A stretch of 64,000 bases of DNA, from positions 123,889,324 through 123,953,323 of the forward strand of contig NC_134460.1 in assembly GCF_047948215.1 (NCBI RefSeq). The letters are read 5' to 3'. Source of the DNA: Lycorma delicatula. Its lineage: Eukaryota; Arthropoda; Insecta; Hemiptera; Fulgoridae. The notes below the pieces were generated by a model. That model was not told where the DNA came from. It saw only the letters and a list, made by a program, of their open reading frames with translations, and made no database searches. Position numbers and translations under genes: made by a program. Below, piece after piece: positions 12,114 to 23,659 of the stretch; positions within the stretch are counted from its first letter, which is position 1; every line of letters starts with the position of its first letter.

Positions 12114-12408
12114 AAGTCATTACAAGAGAGCTGTACCTGCTTGCATTTCGAGTTTGCCGTATAAAGCTTTCAATTTTATACCTCCTTCAATGCCTGCTTT
12201 TACTACCCGTTTCTTTTATTTATTTCTTTTGCGGTTCGTCAATGAAATTACTCCCTCCTCATTAAATTAAGGAGAAACATTTTTAATCTCTCCTTTTATA
12301 GATATTTCTATCATTTTTTGTACTTTTCAAGCATTTAATACATTTTTTAAGAAAGAATTTAACTTCTATCTTACAGAATATGCCTTCTATTTTCATATAA
12401 TGTTTATA

Positions 12409-12410
<2 letters not shown>

Positions 12411-12442
<32 letters not shown>

Positions 12443-12475
12443 CGCGCGGTGCGGTGATTCCGCGCGGCTCGACCA
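12411..12475. repeat. (TA)n microsatellite followed by a CpG-rich hairpin
   Basis: An uninterrupted TA run to about 12440 is followed at once by tttcgcgcggtgcggtgatt and ccgcgcgg. CGCGCGG and CCGCGCG form a 7-bp GC-only stem with a 10-nt loop (12443-12467). This is striking in DNA that is otherwise mostly AT. The function is unknown. Confidence 0.7.
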
Positions 12476-12810
12476 TGATATTGAGAGGTTGTTGACAATT
12501 TATAATGTTTATATAATTATAGTTTAGGGATTTAAAATGTTCAAATTATAACCAGGCAAATTAATAATAACAATGGTGATAAATACAATAATAATAATAA
12601 CAGACAATAATAAAACATTTAATGAACACATATATTAATATAATAATTACAACCACAATAATAGTCAGGATAATAGTAGTAAACGATAATTACACAATAT
12701 AAGACATAGTAAGCATGACATAAAAACACACAAAAATACATAACGCAATCAACAAAGATAAAAATCAAAAATATTACACATCAAATAGTGATAGTAATGT
12801 CAACAGTAAG

Positions 12811-13599
12811 TGATAAATACAGATTACACATAACAGAGTTTAAAATCGTTCGAATTTATTCCAGGCATATAAACAGGAAACTAGTATTCACACCCATTAA
12901 AAAGAAACCGCTAGTTTTAACCCTTTTTAACCAATACTCTTACATTAAGAAACAATCTTATAAAATTCATCTTGCAAATACCTTTTGTTGTCTATATTAA
13001 CAGTTATGAATGAAGTCTATTGCATTGTTTATTTCAATTATATACTTACAGTTTTACTATAACCCACCGATAGTACTTTCTTGGTTACTGAATTACTCGT
13101 GGCGTCAGCTTAATCGTATCGAACTGGATACTTTCCTCACTGGACTGACGGTTTTGCACACTCGTCATGCAGACACACCTGTGACTCTCCACGCTGGACC
13201 GTCGTCGTACGTCTCACTAGACTGGTTAGCAGAACTCTCTGCCGAATTCACACAACTCGCTATCTCACCTTGCAGAACTACCCTTGCGGGACCGACGTCG
13301 TAACGCCTCGCAGACTAGTTCGAGGAACTCCGCCGAATTGAACTGATTTTTAGCTGGTCTTACTGGGCTATTTATATTGTTAGTCTCTTTACTGTAGGAT
13401 TGGACCCAAGTCGAATCGTTAGAAGAGTCGATCGAGGCTTTGTTCCCATGAATTCCAAGCCTGGTCCCTTCTCACCGTACGACAGGCGTGGATTGTGTGT
13501 TAGCGGACAGTATTACAAAAGACAATTGTAAAACGAACTATTCTTTACAAAAACGTTCTCTTTTTGTACCTTTCTGGATTCTACCAATTAATTATTACA
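12811..13599 (-). mobile_element. Solo LTR of a retrotransposon (copy 1, minus strand)
   Basis: The reverse complement aligns with 15738-16437 across its length. Shared words are aatccagaaagg near the 5' end, acaattgt...tttgtaatactg, then the promoter (TATA as tataaata, 13376-13369) followed about 32 bp later by atcagtt. Further on come cgattaagctgacg...cgagtaatt...cag, aaaggtatttgca, aaaactagcgg, and gtaatc...tttat near the 3' end. On its own strand the termini would be TGTAAT and TTATCA. No internal gag/pol flanks it and I see no target duplication. The plus-strand frame 13010-13303 inside it is not a gene. Confidence 0.75.
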
Positions 13600-13613
13600 T
13601 TTTTTTTACTTTC

Positions 13614-13979
13614 ATAATAATTGGTGCTATAGGAGAATGTTAAAAATCAGATGGGTGGATAAAGTGACAAATGAAGAGGTATTGCGGCAAATAGATGAAG
13701 AAAGTAGCATTTGGAAAAATATAGTTAAAAGAAGAGACAGACTTATAGGCCACATACTAAGGCATCCTGGAATAGTCGCTTTAATATTGGAAGGACAGGT
13801 AGAAGGGAAAAATTGTGTAGGCAGGCCACGTTTGGAGTATGTAAAACAAATTGTTGGGGATGTAGGATGTAGAGGGTATACTGAAATGAAACGACTAGCA
13901 CTAGATAGGGAATCTTGGAGAGCTGCATCAAACCAGTCAAATGACTGAAGACAAAAAAAAAAAAATAATAATAATTGGT
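13614..13979 (+). mobile_element. 5'-truncated RTE-like LINE tail with target-site duplication
   Basis: A direct repeat of 12 bp, ataataattggt, flanks the element (13614-13625 and 13968-13979). The insert starts gctataggagaatg and ends gactgaagac followed by a poly-A run (13953-13965). The frame 13627-13945 is intact and encodes the C-terminal domain: RRMLKIRWVDKVTNEEVLRQ, then KRRDRLIGHILRHPG, then GRPRLEYVKQI, ending in ESWRAASNQSND. This is the conserved tail after the RT of 'endonuclease-reverse transcriptase' LINEs. The short insert, intact tail and clear duplication point to a relatively recent insertion by target-primed reverse transcription. Confidence 0.9.
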
Positions 13980-14020
13980 AAGAATCCGTTACTCAGACTC
14001 GCTATACCGCTCTTGTTACA

Positions 14021-14045
14021 ATATATATATATATATATATATATA
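14021..14045. repeat. (TA)n microsatellite
   Basis: About 12 TA units. A short alternating CG run (acgcgcgcgcgta) follows at 14183-14196. Confidence 0.9.
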
Positions 14046-14196
14046 AATATTACACTATCTCATAATATACATAAAATCAGGATTCACGCGAAATCAGACA
14101 AAAAATAACAAAAACAAGGTACATCACTAAATTCACAAACATATAATCGGTTCAATACACAAATTACATAAATACCACATAAACGCGCGCGCGTAT

Positions 14197-15200
14197 ACAG
14201 AGCGTTCGGAAATTTTCTGTGCACTGGATTTACGGAACTGTGATGACGAAATTTTCTTAAATATTACTTTCTATTCTTATTTCATTAATTAACAGAAACG
14301 GGTATTACAATAACTGGAAAAGTTTTTAAAAGTTATATAAAAGTATAAGTTACATAAAACACTGCACATGTTCCAATTCGTTTTTAAACATTTTAACCAG
14401 CTGATGTACTGGATTGTCTCGTACTATGCCATTTTTGCGGTTATTAGTTCGTCAATTGTGCGTGGTCTGTTGCGATATACTGCTTTTTTAACCGCAGCCC
14501 ATAAAAAGTAATCTGAAGAAGCCAGATCAGGTGATTCACGCAAGCCACAAACCCCTCGAATTGATTCATTCACAAAAGACATTTCCTAAAAAAGTCATTG
14601 GTCTCTTAGCTGTGTGCGCTGTGGCGCCATCTTTTTGGAACCAAACGTGATTGGTCTCACTTTTGTTAACTGACTAATGAAATTTGTTAAAACAGCACAA
14701 TAACTATCACTATCAACTGTGTTTTCAAAAAAGATTGAACCCACAATGCGCGTTCTACTCACACCGACCTAGACTCCAATTTTTGCTTCGTGTAAAAATT
14801 CTTCGTGAAATTCATGGGGGTTAATTGTCGATCACATTCATGTATTTTGTGAATTAATATACCCTCCCAGATGAAACCACATAATCTGTAAAAAATGTAA
14901 TGTCGAGGATACCTACGGAATTTTGGTCAGTAAAACTTGTAAACCAATGACAATAATCTAGTCTTTCTTTATGATCTGTAGGTTTCAGTTTTTGAAAATA
15001 CATTACTTTGCAGGGGAAAATTGTCACTTGTTTTCTTACAGCTTTATTTACGATAGCATGTCCAAGATCTTGCTGCTGTACTAGCTTACACACTGAATGT
15101 GATGGGCTTTTGGCTATAGCATCCTAAATATCAAGCAGTTTCTCTTTTAGTTTATTATACGTATTTAACGTAAAATAAAACGTATTATAATAAACCTGAG
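14197..15200 (-). pseudogene. Tc1/mariner-like transposase pseudogene
   Basis: Minus-strand pieces in order: SVCKLVQQQDLGHAIVNKAV and FQKLKPTDHKERLDYCHWF (15093-14900), the first catalytic region as DITFFTDYVVSS (DEAWFH expected, so mutated), then SRTRIVGSIFFENTVDSDSY near 14760-14700. A deletion removes the second catalytic region, then SPDLASSDYFLWAAVKKAVY (14540-14470) and RPRTIDELI follow. The blocks match a widespread insect transposase family (HTH plus DDE, often annotated Tc3- or mariner-like, or with DUF4817). The 14198 edge, tacagagcgttcgg, resembles the tacagagt ends of the elements at 46613 and 48410. Frameshifts and stops rule out function. Confidence 0.7.
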
Positions 15201-15735
15201 GATTACCGAAATATAAAGTACTGAAAAATTGACATGGCCGCTCTTTATAAATTAATAAACATGTTTACGCTGTAATTTAAAGTTTATTACACAACGTTGT
15301 TATAAATGTGTGTACCAAATATTATTGTGATTTCTCAATCCGATTTTGAAATATAAATTTTTCATTAATGAACACAAGGTAACAAACAGAGGGAAAAGGA
15401 AGGGGAAATCGTCATTTTTTCATAGGACCTATTTTGTTCATATAACATTTTTGAAGGCTCTATTTTTGGATCCAATAATGAGAAATTTAAATACTATTTT
15501 GAAATTTGGTAATAAATTTATTAAAGTTAAATCTTTATAATCTCAGGAATAAGTGATCCCTTTTCTATCGTTCATAAAAAAAGAAGGGAGATAAAATTAT
15601 AATAAACTTATTAATTGGCAAAATCAAGTAGCAAACCGGCTGTTTGGTGAACTAAGCTAGTTTCATATATTGTAACAAGATCGGTATAATGGACCTGCGT
15701 AACGGATTTCTGCCAGTTAACTAAAAGTAATAGAG
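15201..15735. other. Spacer between transposase remnant and LTR
   Basis: No supported gene. The frame at 15346-15540 lacks motifs. The minus-strand frame 15611-15997 runs into the LTR and is not a gene. Confidence 0.45.
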
Positions 15736-15737
15736 AA

Positions 15738-16437
15738 TATAATAACGGGAGGAATCCAGAAAGGGGACAAAAACCCCTTTTAGTAAAGGCAACAAATCCG
15801 TTTAACAATTGTTCTTTGTAATACTGCTCGCTGAAACACCTAAACAGATATTGTTTCGTGAGAAGAGTTACCGGACACAGGTTAGGAATGCATAGGAATG
15901 AAAGAACTCGGTCGATCGTTCTCACGCTCAACTGGGGTCTGATCCTGCAGATAAAGAAGACAGGAGTATAAATACTCCGAGGAAGACCAGTTAACAATCA
16001 GTTCTGCGAGAGAGTGCTACGACAGAGGAGTTATTATGAGAGTTTGAAGCGAGAGTATACTGCGAGTTCAGTGAAAGAGCGAGTTTCTAGAGCAGGTTCG
16101 ACGCAATTAAGTTGACGTCGCGAGTAATTTCAGTACACGAAAACAAGAAATGGTTCGGTGAGTTCCTGTTAGACTAAAGTGAAAGAGATAATGTACTAAA
16201 TTTCATTCATAAATTGTTACGGTAGTTTTATTTGTGAACAGCAAAGGTATTTGCAGTTAAAAACTTTATCCTAGTCTTACCTATTGTACTATTGTTGTTC
16301 ATGCAATACTAGTGGTTAAAAGTGTTAAGACTAGCGGTCATGTCTTTTGTCAATGGGACTGAATTATATTTAATTACCTGTAAATAAATCCTGACGATTA
16401 CTTTATATTATGTTTCATATGTAATCACGGTTTATTA
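15738..16437 (+). mobile_element. Solo LTR of a retrotransposon (copy 2, plus strand)
   Basis: Homologous to the reverse complement of 12811-13599. It contains a likely RNA polymerase II promoter: TATA box tataaata at 15967-15974 and an arthropod-type initiator (atcagttc) about 32 bp downstream near 15998-16005. A polyadenylation-like aataaa lies at 16383-16388 near the 3' end. No internal domain is present on either side, so I read it as a solo LTR left by LTR-LTR recombination. Superfamily (Gypsy, BEL/Pao or Copia) cannot be decided without internal sequence. Confidence 0.7.
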
Positions 16438-16444
16438 TTATTAT

Positions 16445-16446
<2 letters not shown>

Positions 16447-16481
<35 letters not shown>

Positions 16482-17300
16482 TGAATTTTTACGGGCATCG
16501 ACTGCTAAGGTCATTAGCCCTCGTCACATTCTTTAAAAGAAATTATTATCTCCATCAGGATCGTCATATGTAAGGGTGTAAAGGGCCCTTACATTTTATT
16601 TAAAAAACACAAACTTCACACTAAACATTAAAACATAAAAGACAAGGACAATCACAAACACTTACGGGGTGTAAAGGGCCCAATATTAAAATTTGAGATA
16701 GGTTCTCAAAAGACCATGAATTAAAATTAAAATTAATCTTATCAATACCATATCTTCTTTCTTTCTTCTACGAAGTCTCATTTATAGTTTGTTTAAGCAC
16801 CCTCGGGGCGACCAGAACCGCCGTTGAGCAGTATATCAGTCGTGCCAGGGTGCCGTGGCAGTTGAATCCTTCTTATATCAGGCCATAGGCATGCACGGCG
16901 TACACCCATAGCCTCGCGCCCTCAATCCACCCTTGAGGGTCCCCCATGCCATCATCGGACACACCCCGACTCACTGCTCTTGAATGCAGGTGAGCCAAAA
17001 TGGCCTAGGCAAGAGGGCTACCTCCCGTCACTAACGTGCCACGCTTCGAGACTCCCTTATACGTATATATAAAACTACCGCTTAGAGTATCTTTTACCAC
17101 AGCTTTAAACTTCCATTTTATAGACTTTTAAGAAGTCCACTGGCGTGTAAAAAAGCAACTATATTTTCTTCATTTCCATTATCCAGATCAGCACTAATAT
17201 TATTTGTAAGACAGAACCTCTTTCTGAGGTCCTCATATATGGTACACTCTTCTATTAGATGCTTGATTGTATTAATTTGTATTATTATTTGTATTATGCT
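16447..17300 (-). mobile_element. 3' end of a LINE: ORF tail, 3'UTR and poly-A
   Basis: On the minus strand the element ends in a 32-nt A run (poly-T at 16447-16478), preceded by a GC-rich 3'UTR ending gggctaatgaccttagcagt and gatgcccgtaaaaattcag (about 16479-17117). Upstream of that is an ORF tail (17298-17118) reading NTIKHLIEECTIYEDLRK, then ENIVAFLHASGLLKSL and a stop. The xxxxHLxxECxxY pattern is the C-terminal Cys/His block seen after the RNase H region of I- and R1-like LINEs. Both ends lie in (TTA)n sequence, compatible with a target duplication that cannot be proved there. It lies immediately 3' of the solo LTR. Confidence 0.75.
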
Positions 17301-17420
17301 TGATTGTATTATTATTATTATTATTATTATTACTGACAATTGTTGTTATTATTTTGGTTGTGATTACTATGATTATTATTTGTTTATTATTGACCTTTAT
17401 TATTATTATTGCTTTGCCTT
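17300..17420. repeat. (ATT)n-rich microsatellite
   Basis: Interrupted ATT/TTA repeats, with a small tandem duplication of tgcttgattgtatta (17262 and 17296). Overlapping Ile/Tyr-rich frames are artefacts. Confidence 0.85.
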
Positions 17421-18256
17421 GCTTTACTTATGTTCTTAAACTGATAAATTGTAATTGTATCAACATTTTCAAATATCAATACCTCAAAATTCTGATGGAG
17501 CCGCGAACACGCGACAATATATTAATAACACTAGTACAATAAATTTCTTCTTATAATAAACAAACTAATGAAATTTACACGATGTTTTTCCATACTTTTT
17601 CATCATTTCTAATTTAATGCGTAATAATCTTAAATATGCAGTAGAAATGAATATAATAGTTACAAGACTTATCTCTCGGTTGCACACACTGTAAAGAAAC
17701 GACGGCAGTCCCACCGTTTAGATAAACAACACTTAAGCCACATTATACAAACCCATAATAATACGATAATTTCCGTACTGTGAAAATGCATTATACAGAG
17801 CGCATTATTTTACATCAGGAAAGGGTATTTTTTTAAATATCTGTTCCAGGCTTTCATGAATGTAAAGCATTTGAAATTCAATCGTACTGTTATCTTTATG
17901 TTTAATAATTTCCACTTATTTAGTTTCTTTGGAGAAAAAATTTAAGGTAACATTACTTATAGAGTAGAGTATCTATCATTGCTTGAATATCTGTAGGCTA
18001 ACCATTCTGAAGTACAAAAAATACCCAATTCAGTGGAGGGAACTAAAAAATACCTAACGTATTTTTTCTCTTCACATATCTTCACATATAAAATAAGCAT
18101 GGGATGCTTGTTATTCTTATAAGCTGGTGTTTTTTTTCTTTTTTTTTCTCATGACAGGCGTCTACAACGTTTTAATAATGGCATCAAATATGATGTTGAA
18201 TTCTTAAATATTCAATTATAAGTTAATTTTAAAAAAACTTATGAATTTCACCGTAG
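17421..18256. other. AT-rich spacer
   Basis: No gene or recognised element. Confidence 0.5.
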
Positions 18257-18260
18257 TTTT

Positions 18261-18421
18261 TTCTTTTTTTAACCTCCAGGACCACCGTTAGGTATTACTT
18301 CAGAGGATGAGATGAATGACAATTTTTGTAGCGTGTGAAAATGCCATGCCTGACCGGGATTCGAACTCTGGACCTTGGGATGAAAGCCCGAGATGCTATC
18401 ACTCGCGCCACGGAAGCCGGC
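18261..18421 (-). repeat. tRNA-headed SINE, head A / tail 1 (copy A2)
   Basis: Poly-T at about 18257-18270, then tail 1 (aacctccaggaccaccg, ggtattacttcagaggatga), the body ttgtagcgtgtgaaaatgcc, box B as gggattcgaac, and a head ending cacggaagccggc. Same organisation as A1, A5 and A7. Confidence 0.85.
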
Positions 18422-18425
18422 TCAC

Positions 18426-19705
18426 AACAGTTTAGTTGATATATTATATAAAAAAAAATCTTAATTCTGATATACGATTTAAAAACAAAAAACTATCAGT
18501 AAATCCATAAAATCTAGTGTTATGTCGATCTGTCTATAGAAAGGCGTGGTGTGAATTACAGAGTAAGTTCTGCTTAAATAAAAGTGTCGCTTATGTTTTT
18601 TCCTTAACCGTTTCAGTGAAGTGGACAGTTTTATGCAGGTCTCATTAGCACACGTTCGTTCCCATTTATAAATGAACAGTACTCAACGACACGGAGATAT
18701 AAGTTCCACTAACCAGCAGCAATATTTTATTTAACGCTGTCAATTTAAAGTTTTTATAAAATGCAGTGTTTTTCTTCATTTCATCAAATGAATGTAAAAA
18801 AGTGTTAAATAAATAGAAAATAGAAAAGTAATTAATGATCAGTAACATAATAAACGCTGATAAAAAAAATTCATTAATATTCACAACACGTGTTTTTTCA
18901 TATCTACACGGCATAAAAAACTTAATTACGTATTATATATTTAACCCTTAAATAATTCGTAACCTCAGTTTGAATACTGCCTAAAACGGTTAAACCGATT
19001 TTAATGAAGCTTAATCTTGATTAATATGTCATATTGTAATCTGTTTCTATGTCGTAAGTTAAAATTGCATTCTCCCACGTTATTAATACAAGATAGGAGT
19101 ATCTTTTTGTCATTTATCAATTCATTATATCGTTACTTAAAAAAAGAGCCGGAAAAGTTATTGTACGACTTTCCCGTCTACGCCGGTCAAGTATAATGTC
19201 TCACAACAAATAAATTAGATGCGGAATATAATATAGGTACCAGCAATACTTTTATATTAATAACCATTTAAGTGATAAAGAAAAATACAAAAAAAAATTT
19301 AGATCCAAAAACTGGAAAAATAGAATATATATTTTTGTAGGTGGGGAATACCTGCTATATATGAATATGAAAATTTTCATAAGCTTTTACAAATTTGCTT
19401 AAGTAATATTTACTATAAATCTAACACCTCCTTCAATAAAGGCTTATTAGAAAATAGGATAAATAAGAAAAAGAAAAACTTTTGAAAATATTTCTGCATT
19501 TTAGACCGGGGGTAAATAAGCGAAAGAAAATTGTAAGCATCTCTTTATAGGTATATATACATATAAGTACTTTTAAGAAATCGTGAAAAATATTTAAACC
19601 TAAGGGAGATAGAGCAAAAGAACAAAAACATGTATTTCAATTTTAAAAGGTGGGAATTAATATTTTTTTGGATTATTTATAAATTTCCATTTTTCAAAGA
19701 AAAGC
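18426..19705. other. AT-rich spacer
   Basis: Nothing recognised. The minus-strand frame 18666-18914 has no motif. Confidence 0.5.
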
Positions 19706-19709
19706 TTTT

Positions 19710-20355
19710 TACCTCCTTGTACCAAATAAAGGAAGTATTGTAATCCGCAAAAGTTTCGGTTTTCAGATTTCAACAGAAATATCCATTTTGACCATCCTTT
19801 AATCCATTTTGACTAGTTTCAGCCTGAAGTCTGTACATGCGTATGTATGTACGTACGTACGTATCTCATATAAATCAAAAACGATTAGCCGTTGGATGTT
19901 GAAATTTTGGATGTAGAACTGTTTAACATCTAGTTGTGCACCTCCCCTTTTGATTGCAATCGACTGAACCAAAAGCAAAAAACATTTGGACTTTTTATTA
20001 AATGCAGTAATAAGCCCTCATTGAGAGCTTTTCAACAATATATCATAAGTGGTACTTATTTCCACTGGTTCCAGAGTTATAGCCCAATGAAATTTTAATT
20101 AATGAAATATGGATCTTGTAAGGAGAGGTACATCAGTCCAAGCCAGACTTCATCTCCTTTTTTTAACTTTTTTTTTAATTTAAATGTATTTATTTATTAT
20201 TAATTATTAACCCGTGATTGTAAACAAATCTTTACAATAACTAATAATTTAATAATAACAATAAAAAAAAAATTATGAAAAATAAGAAGTTATTAATGAA
20301 ATAAAATTTTATGTAGTTTTAAAACTGTGTATGTAATCTAGTAGACATTATTCCA
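19710..20355 (+). repeat. R620 interspersed repeat, copy 2
   Basis: Nearly full length. It starts tttttacctccttgtacc, has the aatatccattttgaccatcc block, a tacgtacgta run at 19845-19861, aaaacgattagccgttggatg, attgagagcttttcaac, ttccagagttatagcc, and an AT-rich 3' third. The 3' terminal ggaagtcatgtgg word is missing or mutated. Confidence 0.8.
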
Positions 20356-20492
20356 TATGCGTATATACTCGTATGTAATAGATTTAGTGAAACATCTGAT
20401 TATTTAATAATAATTAAAAAATTATAATTTAGAATCGTAGTATTTTTGGATTTTCTAGTTTAACTTATAAAGCTTATATCTTCCGGGGAATG

Positions 20493-20662
20493 ATTTTTTT
20501 TGTTTTCTTGATGAATTAGTTCACCACAGAACCTTTTGAAGTACGATGGAATATGGAAATGGAATTTTGTAGCGTATGAAAAATGACATTCATGACTAGG
20601 ATTCGAACCCGGGACCTCCGGATGAAAGGCCTAGATGCTATACAATTTTCCCAAATAGATCG
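20493..20662 (-). repeat. tRNA-headed SINE, head A / tail 2 (copy A3)
   Basis: Poly-T at 20493-20501, then tail 2 (gatgaattagttcaccacaga...ttgaag), the body ttgtagcgtatgaaaaatg, box B as aggattcgaacccggg, and a decayed head end. Confidence 0.75.
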
Positions 20663-20782
20663 TGGGTTTACATTTAACTGAGTTTGTAGTCCAATTTTAT
20701 TTAATTAATCCATTTGTAATTAAGCTTAATTCAGATTTTACTTTCTTAAGACTTAAATAAATTATCTTTGAAATCCATCTTT

Positions 20783-20784
20783 AA

Positions 20785-20816
<32 letters not shown>

Positions 20817-20967
20817 TTTTATGATTAATTCACCACAAAAGCTCGAAGGTTGTGCCATAAGAATAGCAAACGGAATTTTTTTAGCGTATGAAAAATACCA
20901 TGCTTTACTAGATTCGAACCCAGTACCTTACGGTGAAAGCCCAAGACCACTTCTTCACGAAGATTTT
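20783..20967 (-). repeat. (TA)n run plus SINE, head A / tail 2 (copy A4)
   Basis: A TA microsatellite (20783-20811) abuts a poly-T and a diverged SINE. Tail 2 reads gattaattcaccacaaaagctcg, the body tttagcgtatgaaaaatacc, and box B agattcgaacccagt. The head end is decayed. Confidence 0.7.
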
Positions 20968-22340
20968 TTAATATGATGCAACTGCATAAGGGGGAGTCTG
21001 GTCAAATAATTAATCTTTCTTTTTAGGTATTACATACAAGGTCAATATTAATCTTTAGGGGGATTGTATATAATTTCTCTTTTCAATATATTTCAGTTTC
21101 TTCTAAAATAAGAATTATAACAAAAATGTAGGTTTTCACAAAATAAATTTTTCATTTTTTTTTTATTTCATTAATAATTTATGAATTAAAAACCAAGTAA
21201 AAGGTTTTAAATATCTTCTGTATTTTTTTTTTAAATTTTAGCCTTTTTTGTTTCTTTTTTTTGGAAGAAAATTATTTACATTTTTTTGTCGAAAATGTTG
21301 GCATAATCTTCGTCAAATTACTTGCTAACCTACAAAACTTTGTTATACCGGAATTAGATTTAATTCCGGTAAAGTGACATAACTAAAATCAACTGCAAAA
21401 CAAGAGTATACTTAATTTTAAATAAAACAGAACAAAACTTGACATAAAAACAATTAGAAATTTAAGCCAAATAAAAAATCTTTTTGATAAAAAGAAATTA
21501 ATGAATAAAATATAAATGATAATAAAAAAAGAATAAAATATTACAAACTTACAATTTCATAACTGTAACAGAGCAACAGCAGTTTCGTACCAAAAATTTT
21601 TCACCGTCAAAGTAGAAGGATGACTTAAGTTTTTCCAAAATAAAAATGATTTTTGTGCAGTAATTTTCATTCTTTATTCACTATCATCTTTATTTTAAAG
21701 CTCTCCTACAAATAAAAAAATATATTTTACTTTCATTACGTAAATTAAAATTTTTTATTATTTAAAACAAAAAAATACGATTAGATCGTTGAAGACCGTG
21801 GAAAAATGTTATCATTTTAATAAACTAATCACTTTTAAATTACTGGAACGAATCTTACATTGATCTAATAATAATTATAGGTTGTGATATTTAATTCCGG
21901 AAGGCCTTAGGAAAGGTAGAGCTATTAATTTCGAAGTTTTAAGTTTTAAAATACAATATCTATAATATTTCCCTACTTAGTAGAGACAATGTGTGCAGTA
22001 TATTATTTCTCACAAAACGGGATACATTAACTTGTTTTACATTATCTCCATCAATTTTTCTTCCGATTTAAATGTATGTAAAGCAACTGTGGTAAAAAAG
22101 GTACAAGTCAAGATTGCTTTCTTTTAGAGTAATGATATTCATTTTTTCCAGTTTCTATGATAAACAAAATAAAGGTGTCATTTTTAGGGCTGAATACCAA
22201 CTGAATTTCAATAGGTTTACAATTCTGATATGCTATAGAATATTCGGCTCAGTAAAGAAGACAATGTGTCACTTCTCCATTCTTTAATCTCCTTTATAAT
22301 TTTCATATGATATGTTTGTTATTTTTAAGAATGTGGAAGC
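20968..22340. other. AT-rich spacer with a perfect hairpin
   Basis: No gene recognised. It contains a perfect 11-bp inverted repeat, taccggaatta / taattccggta, with a 4-nt loop at 21346-21371. Confidence 0.5.
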
Positions 22341-22349
22341 CATTTTTAA

Positions 22350-22535
22350 GGACTTTTATTAGTGATTGTAAATAAAATTTTACAGTAGATAATAATTTAA
22401 TAAAAAAAAAAAAATATGAAAAAATATCAGAAGCTATTAATGAAGTAAAATTTTACGTACTTTTCATTTAAAAAAAAAATGTGTATATGTAATTCAATAG
22501 AAGTACAAGGAAGTCATGACACATCAGATTTTTTT
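22350..22535 (+). repeat. R620, copy 3 (3' third only)
   Basis: Matches the AT-rich 3' part of R620: attgtaaataaaattttaca, atcagaagctattaatgaag, tgtgtatatgtaattcaata, ending gtacaaggaagtcatg and acatcagatttt. Confidence 0.75.
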
Positions 22536-22549
22536 AACGAAGTACTGCT

Positions 22550-22835
22550 TCAGAAAAGGAGTTAATGGGAGTTCTTGCATCTACAAATATCTACATCAAT
22601 AAGTCCTCAAACCACTATAAACATTTTTCCCATCTGTTCTGTAGTAAAAATAATATTTTTCTTAATTAAAAATGTTAATTTTATGATAGCCCTCACTCTT
22701 TAGTATTTCATGAAAAAAAATTAACAAAAAACTTTACTCCCTTTCCAAAAATTACAACTTTGTTTATTTAGAATTTGAATTAGAATTAAACTTATGGCTG
22801 TATCTTTGTATTTTTTAAACGATTTTAAAATATTC
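22550..22835 (+). repeat. Interspersed repeat, second copy of 5165-5515
   Basis: Same word order as the 5165 copy: gagttaatgggagttcttgc, aaaccactataaa, attacaactttgtttattta, and the end tgtatctttgtattttttaa. Confidence 0.55.
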
Positions 22836-22877
22836 TTTCTTCTACGGCTTCTACGGTTAATTACACAGCTGGAACCT

Positions 22878-23155
22878 CTTTCTTTTTCTGTTTAGCCTCT
22901 AGAACCACCGTAAGGTATTACTTCAAAGGATGAAAGATAAGCGTGAATGTAAATGAAGTATAGTCTTGTACAGTCTCAGGTTGACCATCCTTAGATGTGT
23001 GGTTAATTGAAACCCAACTACCAAAGGACACCAGTACCCATGATCTAGTATTGAAATCCGTTTAAAATTAACTGCCGTTACTAGGATTTGAACCTTAGAA
23101 CTCTCGATTTCGAAATTACCTGATTTCCGATCACAAGTCTATTCTTTTCAACCAC
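22878..23155 (-). repeat. tRNA-headed SINE, head B / tail 1 (copy B1)
   Basis: T-rich start, tail 1 (cctctagaaccaccgtaagg, tattacttcaaaggatgaa), then the B-family body (tgtacagtctcaggttgacc, ggttaattgaaacccaac, ccatgatctagtattgaaat), box B aggatttgaacc and a decayed head. Confidence 0.8.
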
Positions 23156-23655
23156 TTGTCAATCAGAAGCGGATATTATTTAATATAATATAAAAAAGTA
23201 TTAACTTTAATTAAGTTTACTAAGTTAATTTGAAAGAATACCATTGGGTAATTTAGTTTCTATGTTACATCATTTATCCATATGTAATTATGTCGAATTC
23301 TAAAAAGAAATGTGTTTAATACCGATCGATATTAAAGAAGGCAGAACTTATTGCCACTAAAATGTATTGTTTAATGTATTTTTTTTTTAAATCTAAAAAA
23401 ATTATAATGTATTTTATCACCGATTTAAATCAATAATCCCAATATTTTCTCAGGGTAGAAAATATACGGCGACTCTCTATAATGGTCATTAAGCACTCTT
23501 GCAAAATTTACGATACTCGCCAAGACGTATCTTATTTCACACTCGCATATTAATGGCTATCATTATAGGCTCGTTGCATAATATACTAGTTTTAAATTTA
23601 TTATCCACCACTAGAAATTACTTTCTTAAAAATTAATTTTACCCGAATGCTTCTT
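23156..23655. other. AT-rich spacer
   Basis: No feature recognised. Confidence 0.5.
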
Positions 23656-23659
23656 AAAT

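Noticed and set aside
12053..12265. Poly-Asn or poly-Ile open frames
   Set aside because: Produced by the (AAT)n microsatellite.
13010..13303. 97-codon plus-strand frame
   Set aside because: It lies antisense within a solo LTR and has no motif.
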